A stretch of DNA of 24,349 nucleotides, from NCBI GenBank assembly GCA_945834545.1, contig CAMAHO010000008.1, forward strand, positions 1 through 24,349, written 5' to 3'. Under the pieces are notes generated by a model. That model had not been told where the DNA came from. It made no database searches and saw nothing but the letters and a program-made list of their open reading frames with translations. This document shows, piece by piece, positions 7,588 through 14,899 of this stretch; the stretch's first letter is position 1; each line of letters starts with the position of its first letter. The position numbers and the translations under genes are program-made. Origin of the DNA: an uncultured Lachnospiraceae bacterium (lineage in GTDB: Bacteria > Bacillota > Clostridia > Lachnospirales > Lachnospiraceae).

Positions 7588-9018
7588 CTAGACAGTGCCG
7601 TGCTTCTTAGCAGGACGGTCTTCACTCTTTGTATAAAGCATCTCAAAGGCGCCGATCACATATTTTCTGGTGTCACCGGGCTCAATAATCTGGTCTACAT
7701 ATCCTCTCTTGGCTGCACTCAAGACATTGCTCTGAAGCTTCTTGTATTCAGCCGCCTTTTCATCAATTGTGTCGGCACCCTGTCCGTCGTACATAACCTT
7801 GGCTGCTAATGTGCTGTCCATAGTACCAATCTCAGCTTCCGGCCAAGCGAAGGTTAAGTCTGCGCCGATTGCCTTAGAGTTCATAGCCACATAGGCAGTG
7901 CCGTAAGCCTTTCCGATCACCACATTTACCTTGGGCACGGTAGCGTTTGCAAACGCATTGGTAAGCTGTGCTACAGCCTTTGCCATACCCTTTTCAGAGC
8001 ACTTTGTAGCCTCCAAGCCGGTAGCATTGGTAAGGGTTAACACAGGAATATCAAAGGCATCGCAGAAGTTCACGAACTCAGCTGCCTTCACGCAGCCTTT
8101 CTTGGTTAAGACTGTGCCAAGCTTGTCTGCTACCTTACCTTCTTCATCACAAACCTCACTTCTGTTGGCAACCACACCAACGGTTGCTCCGTTGAAACGA
8201 AGGAAACCGGTAACCATCTCCTTCGCATAGGCAGCCTTTACCTCAAAGAAATCGTTGTCATCTGCAAGAATACTTGCTGCAATAGCAGTATCTCCTACGC
8301 AGCCTGCGATTTCCGGGTTGCTTCTGTTCAGATTGTCTGCACATTCATTAAGATAGCTTGCACTGTCTGTGTTGTTCACTGGAAGCATATCTACAAGCTT
8401 GCGAATCTGTGCAAAAAGTTCCTCTTCCTTTGCCACAACATCCACAGTACCTGCCTCGCCAGCCTGGAAATCAGCTGCTGCAGTATCACATTTTGTGACC
8501 TCGTTGCCATCCAGAGTATTAGGAGCGTTTACAAAGAGCTTAGCCTTCTCCTCCATAAAGGTGAAATCAGACATAGCCGTCAGAACAGCCAGACCGCCAC
8601 CGCAATTACCGAAGACTGCGGTAATCTGAGGGATCATTCCCGATGCCATAGACTGCTTTGCATAGATGGTACCAAATGCATTTAAAGCATCTGTTGCCTC
8701 CTGCAATCTAAGTCCTGCGGAATCCAAAAGGCCGATTACAGGTGCCCCTGTCTTCATTGCCAAATCATAAAGGTTTGCAATCTTCTTTGCATGCATCTCG
8801 CCAACGGTTCCGCCCATTACGGAAACATCCTGGCTGTAGACATACACAGGATTGCCTTCGATAACTCCATAGCCGGTAATACAACCGTCAGAAGGAGTTT
8901 CATCAGGTTTCATATTGAAATCTGTTGCTCTGGCACAAACCTGCCCGCCGATTTCAACGAAACTGTTTTCATCAAGCAGAGAAGCAATTCTCATGCTCGC
9001 TTTTGAAGTGTTACTCAT
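7588..9018 (-). CDS. Acyl-CoA carboxyltransferase subunit (MmdA/PccB/12S-like)
   Basis: A 476-residue member of the carboxyltransferase family with two crotonase-like halves. The N-half has YVYSQDVSVMGGTVGEMHAK, GLLDSAGLRLQEATDALNAFG and the oxyanion-type glycine turn GNCGGG (GPCAGG in typical PccB). The C-half has VVIGKAYGTAYVAMNSK and FAWPEAEIGTM. It should transfer CO2 between a CoA thioester and biotin. Candidates are methylmalonyl-, malonyl- or glutaconyl-CoA; substrate not determined. It is shorter than typical MmdA (about 510) and GcdA (about 587), mostly after EIGTM. GGAGG lies 9 bases before the ATG. As first gene of the cluster it is paired with an OadG, biotin carrier, OadB and OadA. 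Confidence 0.88.
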   Translation of the reverse strand: MSNTSKASMRIASLLDENSFVEIGGQVCARATDFNMKPDETPSDGCITGYGVIEGNPVYVYSQDVSVMGGTVGEMHAKKIANLYDLAMKTGAPVIGLLDSAGLRLQEATDALNAFGTIYAKQSMASGMIPQITAVFGNCGGGLAVLTAMSDFTFMEEKAKLFVNAPNTLDGNEVTKCDTAAADFQAGEAGTVDVVAKEEELFAQIRKLVDMLPVNNTDSASYLNECADNLNRSNPEIAGCVGDTAIAASILADDNDFFEVKAAYAKEMVTGFLRFNGATVGVVANRSEVCDEEGKVADKLGTVLTKKGCVKAAEFVNFCDAFDIPVLTLTNATGLEATKCSEKGMAKAVAQLTNAFANATVPKVNVVIGKAYGTAYVAMNSKAIGADLTFAWPEAEIGTMDSTLAAKVMYDGQGADTIDEKAAEYKKLQSNVLSAAKRGYVDQIIEPGDTRKYVIGAFEMLYTKSEDRPAKKHGTV

Positions 9019-9070
9019 GCTTTCAGTCCTCCATTTATAATAAATAAACTAACACTTGATTAATAATTGA

Positions 9071-9096
9071 GGCATTTATAGGAAAAGCCAAATGCC
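9071..9096 (-). other. Leader hairpin before the decarboxylase cluster
   Basis: GGCATTT and AAATGCC form a perfect 7-bp stem with a 12-base loop. On the minus strand it is followed by TCAATTATT, a poor U tract. It could be a weak terminator for the upstream carboxypeptidase gene or a structured 5' leader of the cluster. Confidence 0.4.
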
Positions 9097-9106
9097 CCCA
9101 TGATTA

Positions 9107-10405
9107 CTATCTATGGTAGTATACCATAAAAGCTGCCACTGGGAAAGTATTTTTTTCATTCCTACATAGAAAACCTCTCAAAACCCTTCCAAGATACCAC
9201 AGCCAGCTTTTCTTTTTTATGCTGTCTCCTGCCACCAGGCTTTCCGTACACAGTAGGGTATCGCCTACCATGTAACGGATTTCTCCAACCTTCTGTCCTT
9301 CTGTTATGGGGGCAGTTACCTTCTTCGGAAGGTCCACCACCCGCTTTACTTTCTCGTCCTTATGCAACAAAAATGTTTCCTTAGCAGCCTCCATCCCCTT
9401 TGTATGAACGGAAACAAAGTCCCCCTCACCGTCAAATACCGGAAGTCTTGTTTCCTCTTCCTTCGTTCCTACCCAGGAACTGAGAGAATGCAATTCATAG
9501 TTTTCGTCTCCGTAACGCAGCAGCTTTCGCACATCCTCCCATTTATAGTTTTTATGGTTGGGCCACCCGCTGCCAAGCAGGGAAATAATGAAGCTTTTGC
9601 CGTTACTGTTTACTCCGCAGACATAGCAATACCCGGCCTTTGTGGTAAAGCCGGTTTTGCCGGCCAATACTCCCTCGTACATAGACAACAGGGCGTTTTT
9701 ATTGCTCAGGGTAAATTGTCTGTTATTTTGACAAAAGGAATACTGTCTGGTACAGGCAATGGACTGAAATACATCCTTTTTAGGAGACAGATACAGACAA
9801 TACCGCATCATGGTAGCCAAATCCACTGCAGTGGTCTGATGAGGAACAGCCACAGTCTGTTCTTCCTGTCCGGGTAAGATGTCCAGACCATTGGGGGTTA
9901 AGAAATTTGTATTCTTGCACCCGATTTCCATAGCTTTCCCATTCATATAGCGCAGAAAGCACTGCATTGCACTGAGCCCTTCCCAGTCCCTGCCACTCTG
10001 TCTTAATTTCTCTCCCAGATGTTCAGCCACGGCATAGGCCGAGTCATTATGGGACTCCAGCAGCATAGAATGCAGCAGTTGATTTACAGTATAGGTCTCT
10101 CCGGCTCTCAGATACAGCTTCACCTTAGGATTTCCTGCAGCCTCCTTGGAAATCGTCACCTCCTCATCCAGGTCACAATTCTCCAGGATCAGGATAGCCG
10201 TCATAATCTTGGTGGTGCTTGCCATAGCCCTTACCTGATCCTGTTCCTTTCCATATAAGACTCTCCCTGTATCGCCATCCATCAGGACTGCAGAAAGGGC
10301 GTGAACTCTGGGAATCTGAGCCTCTGTGTGAATTCCCAAAAACCACACTGCAAGGCAAAAAAACACAACATAAATAAGACCTCTGTATTTCTGCAAACGA
10401 ATCAT
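9107..10405 (-). CDS. D-alanyl-D-alanine carboxypeptidase, peptidase S11 family (DacF-like)
   Basis: A 432-residue secreted or membrane-anchored penicillin-binding protein that trims D-Ala from peptidoglycan stem peptides. The N-terminal hydrophobic signal is residues 9-29. The three catalytic motifs are Ser63-T-T-Lys66, Ser118-H-Asn120 and Lys250-T-Gly252. An insertion between the second and third motifs (ILPGQEEQTVAVPHQTT) and a C-terminal beta domain (KKVTAPITEGQKVGEIRY) follow. The C-terminus has a hydrophobic/basic patch (WLWYLGRVLRGFLCR) that could bind the membrane. I choose the ATG at 10405, behind GGAGAGG, over an upstream GTG at 10429. It lies 80 bases after scpB, possibly in the same transcript. 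A paralogue lies at 12745-13911. Confidence 0.92.
   Translation of the reverse strand: MIRLQKYRGLIYVVFFCLAVWFLGIHTEAQIPRVHALSAVLMDGDTGRVLYGKEQDQVRAMASTTKIMTAILILENCDLDEEVTISKEAAGNPKVKLYLRAGETYTVNQLLHSMLLESHNDSAYAVAEHLGEKLRQSGRDWEGLSAMQCFLRYMNGKAMEIGCKNTNFLTPNGLDILPGQEEQTVAVPHQTTAVDLATMMRYCLYLSPKKDVFQSIACTRQYSFCQNNRQFTLSNKNALLSMYEGVLAGKTGFTTKAGYCYVCGVNSNGKSFIISLLGSGWPNHKNYKWEDVRKLLRYGDENYELHSLSSWVGTKEEETRLPVFDGEGDFVSVHTKGMEAAKETFLLHKDEKVKRVVDLPKKVTAPITEGQKVGEIRYMVGDTLLCTESLVAGDSIKKKSWLWYLGRVLRGFLCRNEKNTFPVAAFMVYYHR
9112..9146 (-). promoter_or_regulatory. Candidate promoter with overlapping 17-bp dyad for the decarboxylase cluster
   Basis: On the minus strand TGG-TATACT forms an extended -10 (9123-9118) with a weak -35 TTTCCC (9146-9141) at 17 bases. 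The -10 lies within a perfect dyad, TATGGTA-N3-TACCATA at 9112-9128, a plausible operator. The element overlaps the last codons of the upstream carboxypeptidase gene, so the symmetry could be chance. Confidence 0.45.
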
Positions 10406-10485
10406 GGATTTCCTCTCCGGCCCATTCACAAAAATATATGAGGTCTTATCAATTTATATGTTTTCTTTTGGAACGATTATGTCAT

Positions 10486-11055
10486 TTACATGTTCAGTTT
10501 TAGCTGAATCTCCTCTTCCGCCTGCTGCTTGAACTCCTCTAATTGAATTGGGTTCATCTCCGGAAGCTCCTCCAAGCTCTTGACTCCAAAGCTACGCAGG
10601 AATTGCTCGGTGGTGCCAAACAATAGCGGCCGTCCGGGTGCATCCAACCTTCCCAGCTCCTTGATCAAATCGTACTCCAGCAGCTTATTGATGGCGTGGT
10701 CACAGCTGACCCCACGGATGCGCTCCACATCCTGTCTGGTGACCGGCTGTTTATACGCTATGATGGACAGAGTTTCTATGACCGTGTCCGTCAGTGTAAT
10801 CTTCCTGGGGGATTTTGCAATCTTAATCAAATCCTCATACATCTGAGGCTTGGTACAAAGCTGAACCGCATCGTCGAACCGGGTTAGCATGATCCCTCGG
10901 TCCTCCTTCTCGTACTCCTCTTCCATTTCCTGCAGAATCTTCTTTGTTTTCCGAAGGTCAAGCTCCAATACCTCTGAAAGTTTTGAAATTTCAACGGCCT
11001 CTCCCATGGTAAACAGGATCGCTTCAATAACCGCTTTCTCATTTTTATGTTCCAT
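10486..11055 (-). CDS. scpB: Segregation and condensation protein B
   Basis: A 189-residue kleisin-partner protein that binds ScpA and SMC in chromosome condensation. Two winged-helix domains are visible. The first starts EAILFTMGEAVEISKLSEVL. The second holds LTDTVIETLSIIAYKQPVTRQDVERIRGV and LGRLDAPGRPLLFGTT, the strongest ScpB signature. The acidic C-terminus is variable in the family. It starts 16 bases after the scpA stop with GGTGAGG at 7 bases. The scpA-scpB pairing supports both calls. Confidence 0.97.
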   Translation of the reverse strand: MEHKNEKAVIEAILFTMGEAVEISKLSEVLELDLRKTKKILQEMEEEYEKEDRGIMLTRFDDAVQLCTKPQMYEDLIKIAKSPRKITLTDTVIETLSIIAYKQPVTRQDVERIRGVSCDHAINKLLEYDLIKELGRLDAPGRPLLFGTTEQFLRSFGVKSLEELPEMNPIQLEEFKQQAEEEIQLKLNM

Positions 11056-11071
11056 CCGTAAACCTCACCCT

Positions 11072-11815
11072 CTAACAATTTGCAGTAATCAGGATATCCC
11101 CGAAGATTTCTTCCTGGCTGATACTGATCTTACCGGTCTTCATCAGTTCCAAGACAATCAAAAAGGTGACGATAATCTCTGCCCGGCTATTCTGTTTCTC
11201 CAACAGCGTCCGAAAGCTCGTCTTCTTATGCTCCCTCAGGTAAGCTTCCACATACAAGCCCTTGGCCTCCATGTCAATCTCTTCCTTTTCGATATTCCCA
11301 TATTTACTTCGAATGGGGTCAATCTTGTCCTCCTGTTTCTTAATGACCATTTTAAAGATACTATGCAGCTTCGACAGATTCATATCCCCGATAAGCTGTT
11401 CATAATCCAGCGGAGGCCTGTAATCTGCCACCTCCTTGGGCAAATCCGGTTCTCTGTACCAGTTTTTGGCAGCATCCACCTGTCTGTCTCTAAGCTCATA
11501 GGACATATATTTGTACATCTTGTATTCCAACAGCTTCTGGACCAGCTCAGCCCTGGGGTCTTCCTCTTCCCCTTCCTCGTTGACCTCTGCAGGCAGAAGC
11601 ATTTTGCACTTGATATCCAGCAAGGTTGCCGCCATCACCAGGAATTCACTAAGGACATTCATGTCCTTTTCCTGCATCTCTTTGATATACTCCAGGTATT
11701 GATTGGTAATCTCCACAATAGGTATATCGTAGATATCTATTTTATTCTTTTCAATCAGGTGCAGGAGCAGATCCAGCGGCCCTTCAAACACCTCCAGCTT
11801 TACTTCAATCGCCAT
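11072..11815 (-). CDS. scpA: Segregation and condensation protein A (kleisin)
   Basis: The kleisin subunit of the bacterial SMC complex, 247 residues. The N-terminal SMC-binding region is EVFEGPLDLLLHLIEKNKIDIYDIPI, near-identical to family consensus, then the helix YLEYIKEM and DMNVLSEFLVMAATLLDIKCKMLLP. The C-terminal winged helix binds the SMC head (EIIVTFLIVLELMKTGKISISQEEIFGDI). I place the start at the ATG at 11815, with AAGGA 7 bases upstream; an ATG at 11857 adds residues unlike the family and lies deep in the upstream gene. The first 11 bases overlap the metallophosphoesterase gene. Confidence 0.97.
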   Translation of the reverse strand: MAIEVKLEVFEGPLDLLLHLIEKNKIDIYDIPIVEITNQYLEYIKEMQEKDMNVLSEFLVMAATLLDIKCKMLLPAEVNEEGEEEDPRAELVQKLLEYKMYKYMSYELRDRQVDAAKNWYREPDLPKEVADYRPPLDYEQLIGDMNLSKLHSIFKMVIKKQEDKIDPIRSKYGNIEKEEIDMEAKGLYVEAYLREHKKTSFRTLLEKQNSRAEIIVTFLIVLELMKTGKISISQEEIFGDILITANC

Positions 11816-12686
11816 CTTTATTTCCTTCTCTTGTGCCCGGCTGTAAATCCAAAACAATCAAATCCCCCGGATTAAATACACGAATCGGAAAGGTATGGGT
11901 TCCCAATCCCCTGCTTAAAATCAGTGTGGAATTCTTTTCTTGGAATAAGCCTCCGTCGTATTTCGGGAAAAATCGTACACTGGGGGATAAGACCCCTTTC
12001 TTTACGAAGGGTACTCTTACCAGCCCTCCGTGAATGTGTCCGGATATAACGAAATCAGCCCCCCACTGGGCGTACACCGGAAAATAATCCGGATTATGGG
12101 CTAATAAAACGCAACATCTGTCGGGTTTTCTTACGCCTAATACCCCGTTTATATATTCCTTTTCCATCCTGGGAACGCCTCTTCGCTTGTAGAATCGAGG
12201 GGCCAACTCCAGCCCGTAAATCAGTATCCCTGTCTCTGGCACTTCCAGAAAACGATTTTCCAGGACCTCTATCTTACAGTCTTTCAGGGCTGTAAAAAGC
12301 TGCTGTTTCATGGTTTTATATTTGTCAGGATAAAGCTTTAATCTCTGTTCATGATTGCCCAATCCATAGTAAACCGGATACCTCCGGGCCAGCTTTTCCA
12401 GAAACTTCAAAGTCTTTTCCATAGAGTATCCCGGTTTGGCAGTAATCATATCCCCCGCAATCAAAACAAAATCCGGTTTTTCACGTTCAATCGCTTCCAA
12501 CAATAAGGCATTCTCCTTGCCGTACTGTTTGTTGTGCAAATCAGAAAGGATAACCGCCCGTTTTCCCTGCACTATGGAAGCATGCTCAAAGGTATATCGA
12601 CTGATCTCAAATCGATGCGAATCATAGAGCATAATCCATATTAGAAACAGAAAGCATATACCTATCAGCCCAATCACTATTGTCAT
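11805..12686 (-). CDS. Membrane-anchored calcineurin-like metallophosphoesterase
   Basis: A 293-residue protein with one N-terminal membrane segment (residues 3-20) and a metallophosphoesterase domain. All metal-binding motifs are present: SDLHN (48-52, variant of DxH), GDMI (78-81), GNHE (110-113), AHNPD (196-200) and GHIHGG (216-221). The architecture is that of YkuE/YaeI-type phosphoesterases, whose substrates can be phospholipid-like (some cleave UDP-diacylglucosamine), but substrate here is unknown. It is the first gene of an operon with scpA and scpB and has its own promoter. The tail overlaps scpA by 11 bases. Confidence 0.93.
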   Translation of the reverse strand: MTIVIGLIGICFLFLIWIMLYDSHRFEISRYTFEHASIVQGKRAVILSDLHNKQYGKENALLLEAIEREKPDFVLIAGDMITAKPGYSMEKTLKFLEKLARRYPVYYGLGNHEQRLKLYPDKYKTMKQQLFTALKDCKIEVLENRFLEVPETGILIYGLELAPRFYKRRGVPRMEKEYINGVLGVRKPDRCCVLLAHNPDYFPVYAQWGADFVISGHIHGGLVRVPFVKKGVLSPSVRFFPKYDGGLFQEKNSTLILSRGLGTHTFPIRVFNPGDLIVLDLQPGTREGNKDGD

Positions 12687-12726
12687 CTCAAACTACCCTT
12701 ATCTTGTTTTTATCAGCAACTTTTTT

Positions 12727-12754
12727 AGTATAGCATAGAAACGACTAGTGTAAA
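12727..12754 (-). promoter_or_regulatory. SigA-type promoter for metallophosphoesterase-scpA-scpB
   Basis: On the minus strand TTTACA (12754-12749), a 16-base spacer and TATACT (12732-12727), preceded by an extended -10 TGC. It lies 41 bases before the metallophosphoesterase ATG. Its -35 overlaps the end of the upstream carboxypeptidase gene. Confidence 0.75.
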
Positions 12755-13911
12755 AGCCATAAAAAGAGAGATTTTAAAAAGTAATCCACATAGTCTGCCG
12801 CCGGGATATCCTGCAGGGCACAGATATTGACACTTCCTATCTTCTCCTCCTTTATGTAGTATGTAACCTGACCCACCGGTGTCCCCTTGCTTATCGGTGC
12901 CTCTATGCTCTCCGGCAGGGTAATCTCCTTACGAACCTCCTGCAGGTCTCTTCCCGCCTTATCCACATAATAAAAGGGAGCCTCATAGGTAAGCTGCACT
13001 GCATTTTCTGTTCCGCCAATCACCGGGCAGTCTTTAAGCTTCTCTTCGTGCAAATCCTGGTACATCCTGCAATTAGCAAAGCCATAGGATAGCAGTGCCC
13101 TGGCCTCTTTAAAACGTCCCTTGGAGGTATCGCCTCCCATAACCACTGCTATCATATCCATAGCATCCTTGGTAGCGGTGGCGCTGATGCAATACTTTGC
13201 CTTCCCGGTACTGCCTGTTTTTAGCCCTGTGGTCCATTGATACTGCTTTAACAGCTTGTTGGTGCTGCTTAAGCCAAACCGTGAGCTGCCCTGCTTCGTC
13301 TCGTGAGTGATGTCCTCCATCCAAATGGTGGAATAGTGATAAATCTCCGGGTAGTTTATCACCAATTCTCTGGACATAACCGCCACATCCCTGGCTGAGG
13401 TGTAATGCTCATCCGAGTCACTGAGGCCACAGCAATCCACAAAATGGGTATTCCCCATGCCAAGCTCTACGGCCTTTTGATTCATCAGTTCAACAAAGGC
13501 CTCCTCACTTCCCGCTATATGCTCTGCCACTGCCACACTGGCATCATTACCGGAAGCCACCATAATACACTTTAACATGGTGTCTAAGGTTTGAATCTCT
13601 CCCTCTGCCAGATATACCTGAGAGCCTCCCATGGAACTAGCGTGTTCACTGACAATGACCTGATCCTCAAGGGAAATATTCCCCTTCTTAATCTGTTCCA
13701 TGGTTAGCAAAACTGTCATAATCTTTGTGATACTAGCAGGACTTAACCGCAAATCAGCGTCTTTTTCGTAAAGCACCGTACCCGTCTTGGTCTCCATGAG
13801 AATTGCAGATTTTGCCCCTATGGAAGGCTCTGCCTGAACCTCCAAAGAGGGGAATAACACCAGGATGCACATGAACACCCCTGCTATTCCTGCCATGATT
13901 TTGTTTTTCAT
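12745..13911 (-). CDS. D-alanyl-D-alanine carboxypeptidase, peptidase S11 family (DacA/PBP5-like)
   Basis: A 388-residue secreted low-molecular-weight penicillin-binding protein. A signal peptide spans residues 1-27, with likely cleavage after VQA. The catalytic motifs are Ser60-I-T-Lys63, Ser120-G-Asn122 and Lys231-T-Gly233, all canonical. A PBP5-like C-terminal beta domain (ITLPESIEAPISKGTPVGQVTYY) follows. The last residues, VDYFLKSLFLWLLH, form an amphipathic, hydrophobic membrane anchor. An AAGG site lies 8 bases before the ATG. No clear promoter is visible; it is preceded by the terminator of the CmpB-like gene, so it must start its own transcript in the 44 bases between. The paralogue at 9107-10405 has SHN in place of SGN. 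Confidence 0.95.
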   Translation of the reverse strand: MKNKIMAGIAGVFMCILVLFPSLEVQAEPSIGAKSAILMETKTGTVLYEKDADLRLSPASITKIMTVLLTMEQIKKGNISLEDQVIVSEHASSMGGSQVYLAEGEIQTLDTMLKCIMVASGNDASVAVAEHIAGSEEAFVELMNQKAVELGMGNTHFVDCCGLSDSDEHYTSARDVAVMSRELVINYPEIYHYSTIWMEDITHETKQGSSRFGLSSTNKLLKQYQWTTGLKTGSTGKAKYCISATATKDAMDMIAVVMGGDTSKGRFKEARALLSYGFANCRMYQDLHEEKLKDCPVIGGTENAVQLTYEAPFYYVDKAGRDLQEVRKEITLPESIEAPISKGTPVGQVTYYIKEEKIGSVNICALQDIPAADYVDYFLKSLFLWLLH

Positions 13912-13954
13912 AAATACTGCCTTGCATGTTCTTTGTACAGAATATGCATAACTT

Positions 13955-14008
13955 GCAAAGAAAGAACCAGGGGGACGGTAATTTCCGGTTTTTTCTCTGT
14001 CCCCCTGG
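13955..14008 (-). terminator. Intrinsic terminator after the CmpB-like gene
   Basis: CCAGGGGGACGG (13967-13978) and CTGTCCCCCTGG (13997-14008) form a 12-bp stem with one non-Watson-Crick pair and an 18-base loop. It starts 2 bases after the stop codon and on the minus strand is followed by TTCTTTCTTT. It shares the 12-mer CAGGGGGACGGT with the region of the terminator at 3710-3739. Confidence 0.75.
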
Positions 14009-14010
14009 TA

Positions 14011-14541
14011 CTAATGATGCTCAAACACTTTTCGTAGCTGAATAATATAATCGACGGAAACCACCAGGAATGCAATCATAAGTATTGCACATCCAAGCCG
14101 GTAGTCCAGTCCGTTGATAAAGGATAAGAACCATCCCTGAATGAAATAAACGATGCCAACGGCATAGACGCCCCAAGCCAAGGTACTTTCCAGGCAAAGA
14201 ATGCCCTTATAATTAAACGGCTTGTTGGAATAATCCCACCATAAATCCCCCAGAAAACGAATCATTGCTACTCCCACCAAATATTCAAAGGCGGTTGCAA
14301 CCACACAACCCATCAGGTAAATAGCAATCACATTTCCTTTCAAGGGTGTAAACAAGATGACTGCCCCCAAGGCACCGAACCCATAGATAGGACAAAAAGG
14401 GCCTTTTCCAAAACCTCTGTTGGTTAGTTTGTGCTCACAAAACGACATATAAACCGATTCTACAAACCAGCCCAGGACGCTGTACATAACAAAACAAAGG
14501 GCTAATCGATACAAATCCATCCCAAAAATATTAATATTCAT
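14011..14541 (-). CDS. CmpB-like putative ABC-transporter type IV membrane protein
   Basis: A 176-residue integral membrane protein with about five hydrophobic spans, matching the family of small proteins named putative ABC transporter permease (CmpB/PF06541). Family-like blocks are SVLGWFVESVYMS, NRGFGKGPFCPIYGFGA, AFEYLVGVAMIRFLGDLWWDYSN and NYKGILCLESTLAWG. No ATPase gene is nearby, so real transporter function is doubtful; the name is inherited. I choose the ATG at 14541, just after GGTGGGG, over an upstream ATG at 14604, which would translate the rpsU terminator. Regulation is unknown. Confidence 0.85.
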   Translation of the reverse strand: MNINIFGMDLYRLALCFVMYSVLGWFVESVYMSFCEHKLTNRGFGKGPFCPIYGFGALGAVILFTPLKGNVIAIYLMGCVVATAFEYLVGVAMIRFLGDLWWDYSNKPFNYKGILCLESTLAWGVYAVGIVYFIQGWFLSFINGLDYRLGCAILMIAFLVVSVDYIIQLRKVFEHH

Positions 14542-14567
14542 AATTCCCCACCCAAAAAAACCTACAT

Positions 14568-14598
14568 AAGAACAATTCCCCAGCCGATTCGGCCGGGG
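14568..14598 (-). terminator. Intrinsic terminator of rpsU
   Basis: On the minus strand CCCCGGCC (14598-14591), a 5-base loop and GGCTGGGG (14585-14578) pair with one G-U. A T-rich tract (TTGTTCTT) follows. The G-U is an A-C mismatch on the plus strand, which supports minus-strand function. Confidence 0.75.
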
Positions 14599-14606
14599 AG
14601 TCATTT

Positions 14607-14783
14607 TTAGTTATATTTACGTTTTCTTGCTGCTTCGGATTTTTTCTTACGCTTTACGCTTGGCTTCTCGTAATGCTCTCTCTTGCGAATCTCCTGCTGA
14701 ATGCCAGCCTTCGCACAGCTTCTCTTAAAGCGACGCAATGCGCTATCCAAAGTCTCGTTCTCTTTTACGATTACGTTTGACAT
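14607..14783 (-). CDS. rpsU: 30S ribosomal protein bS21
   Basis: A 58-residue basic ribosomal protein. MSNVIVKENETLDSALRRFKR and REHYEKPSVKRKKKSEAARK are nearly the standard Firmicutes bS21. It binds the 30S platform and aids initiation. I use the ATG at 14783, which gives the standard 58-residue form. A GTG two codons upstream at 14789 is also in frame, and the GGAGGG at about 9 bases before the ATG would allow either. It is monocistronic in appearance, with a strong promoter upstream and a terminator right after the stop. Confidence 0.98.
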   Translation of the reverse strand: MSNVIVKENETLDSALRRFKRSCAKAGIQQEIRKREHYEKPSVKRKKKSEAARKRKYN

Positions 14784-14863
14784 GTACACCTGCCCTCCCT
14801 TCAGTACCTCAAGCTCATCTACTGATTGGGTTATTTTTTTTGTCTAATTTACAGACATATATG

Positions 14864-14891
14864 ATTATAGCACAAAAGCTATATTCGTCAA
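14864..14891 (-). promoter_or_regulatory. Strong SigA-type promoter of rpsU
   Basis: On the minus strand TTGACG (14891-14886), a 16-base spacer and a perfect TATAAT (14869-14864). It lies 81 bases before the rpsU start, just after alaS. The leader between holds a run of eight A and no convincing riboswitch. Confidence 0.85.
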
Positions 14892-14899
14892 GAACTTTT

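Noticed and set aside
10889..11875. Plus-strand open frame of 328 codons
   Set aside because: It runs opposite scpB and scpA, both confidently identified, and its translation is His/Leu/Phe-rich antisense sequence without motifs or a good ribosome binding site.
14011..14541. A true ABC transporter
   Set aside because: No ATPase or binding-protein gene is adjacent; only the family name suggests transport.
14821..14863. Hairpin GTCT/AGAC in the rpsU leader as bS21 autoregulatory RNA
   Set aside because: The stem is only 4 bp and AT-rich, too weak to call.
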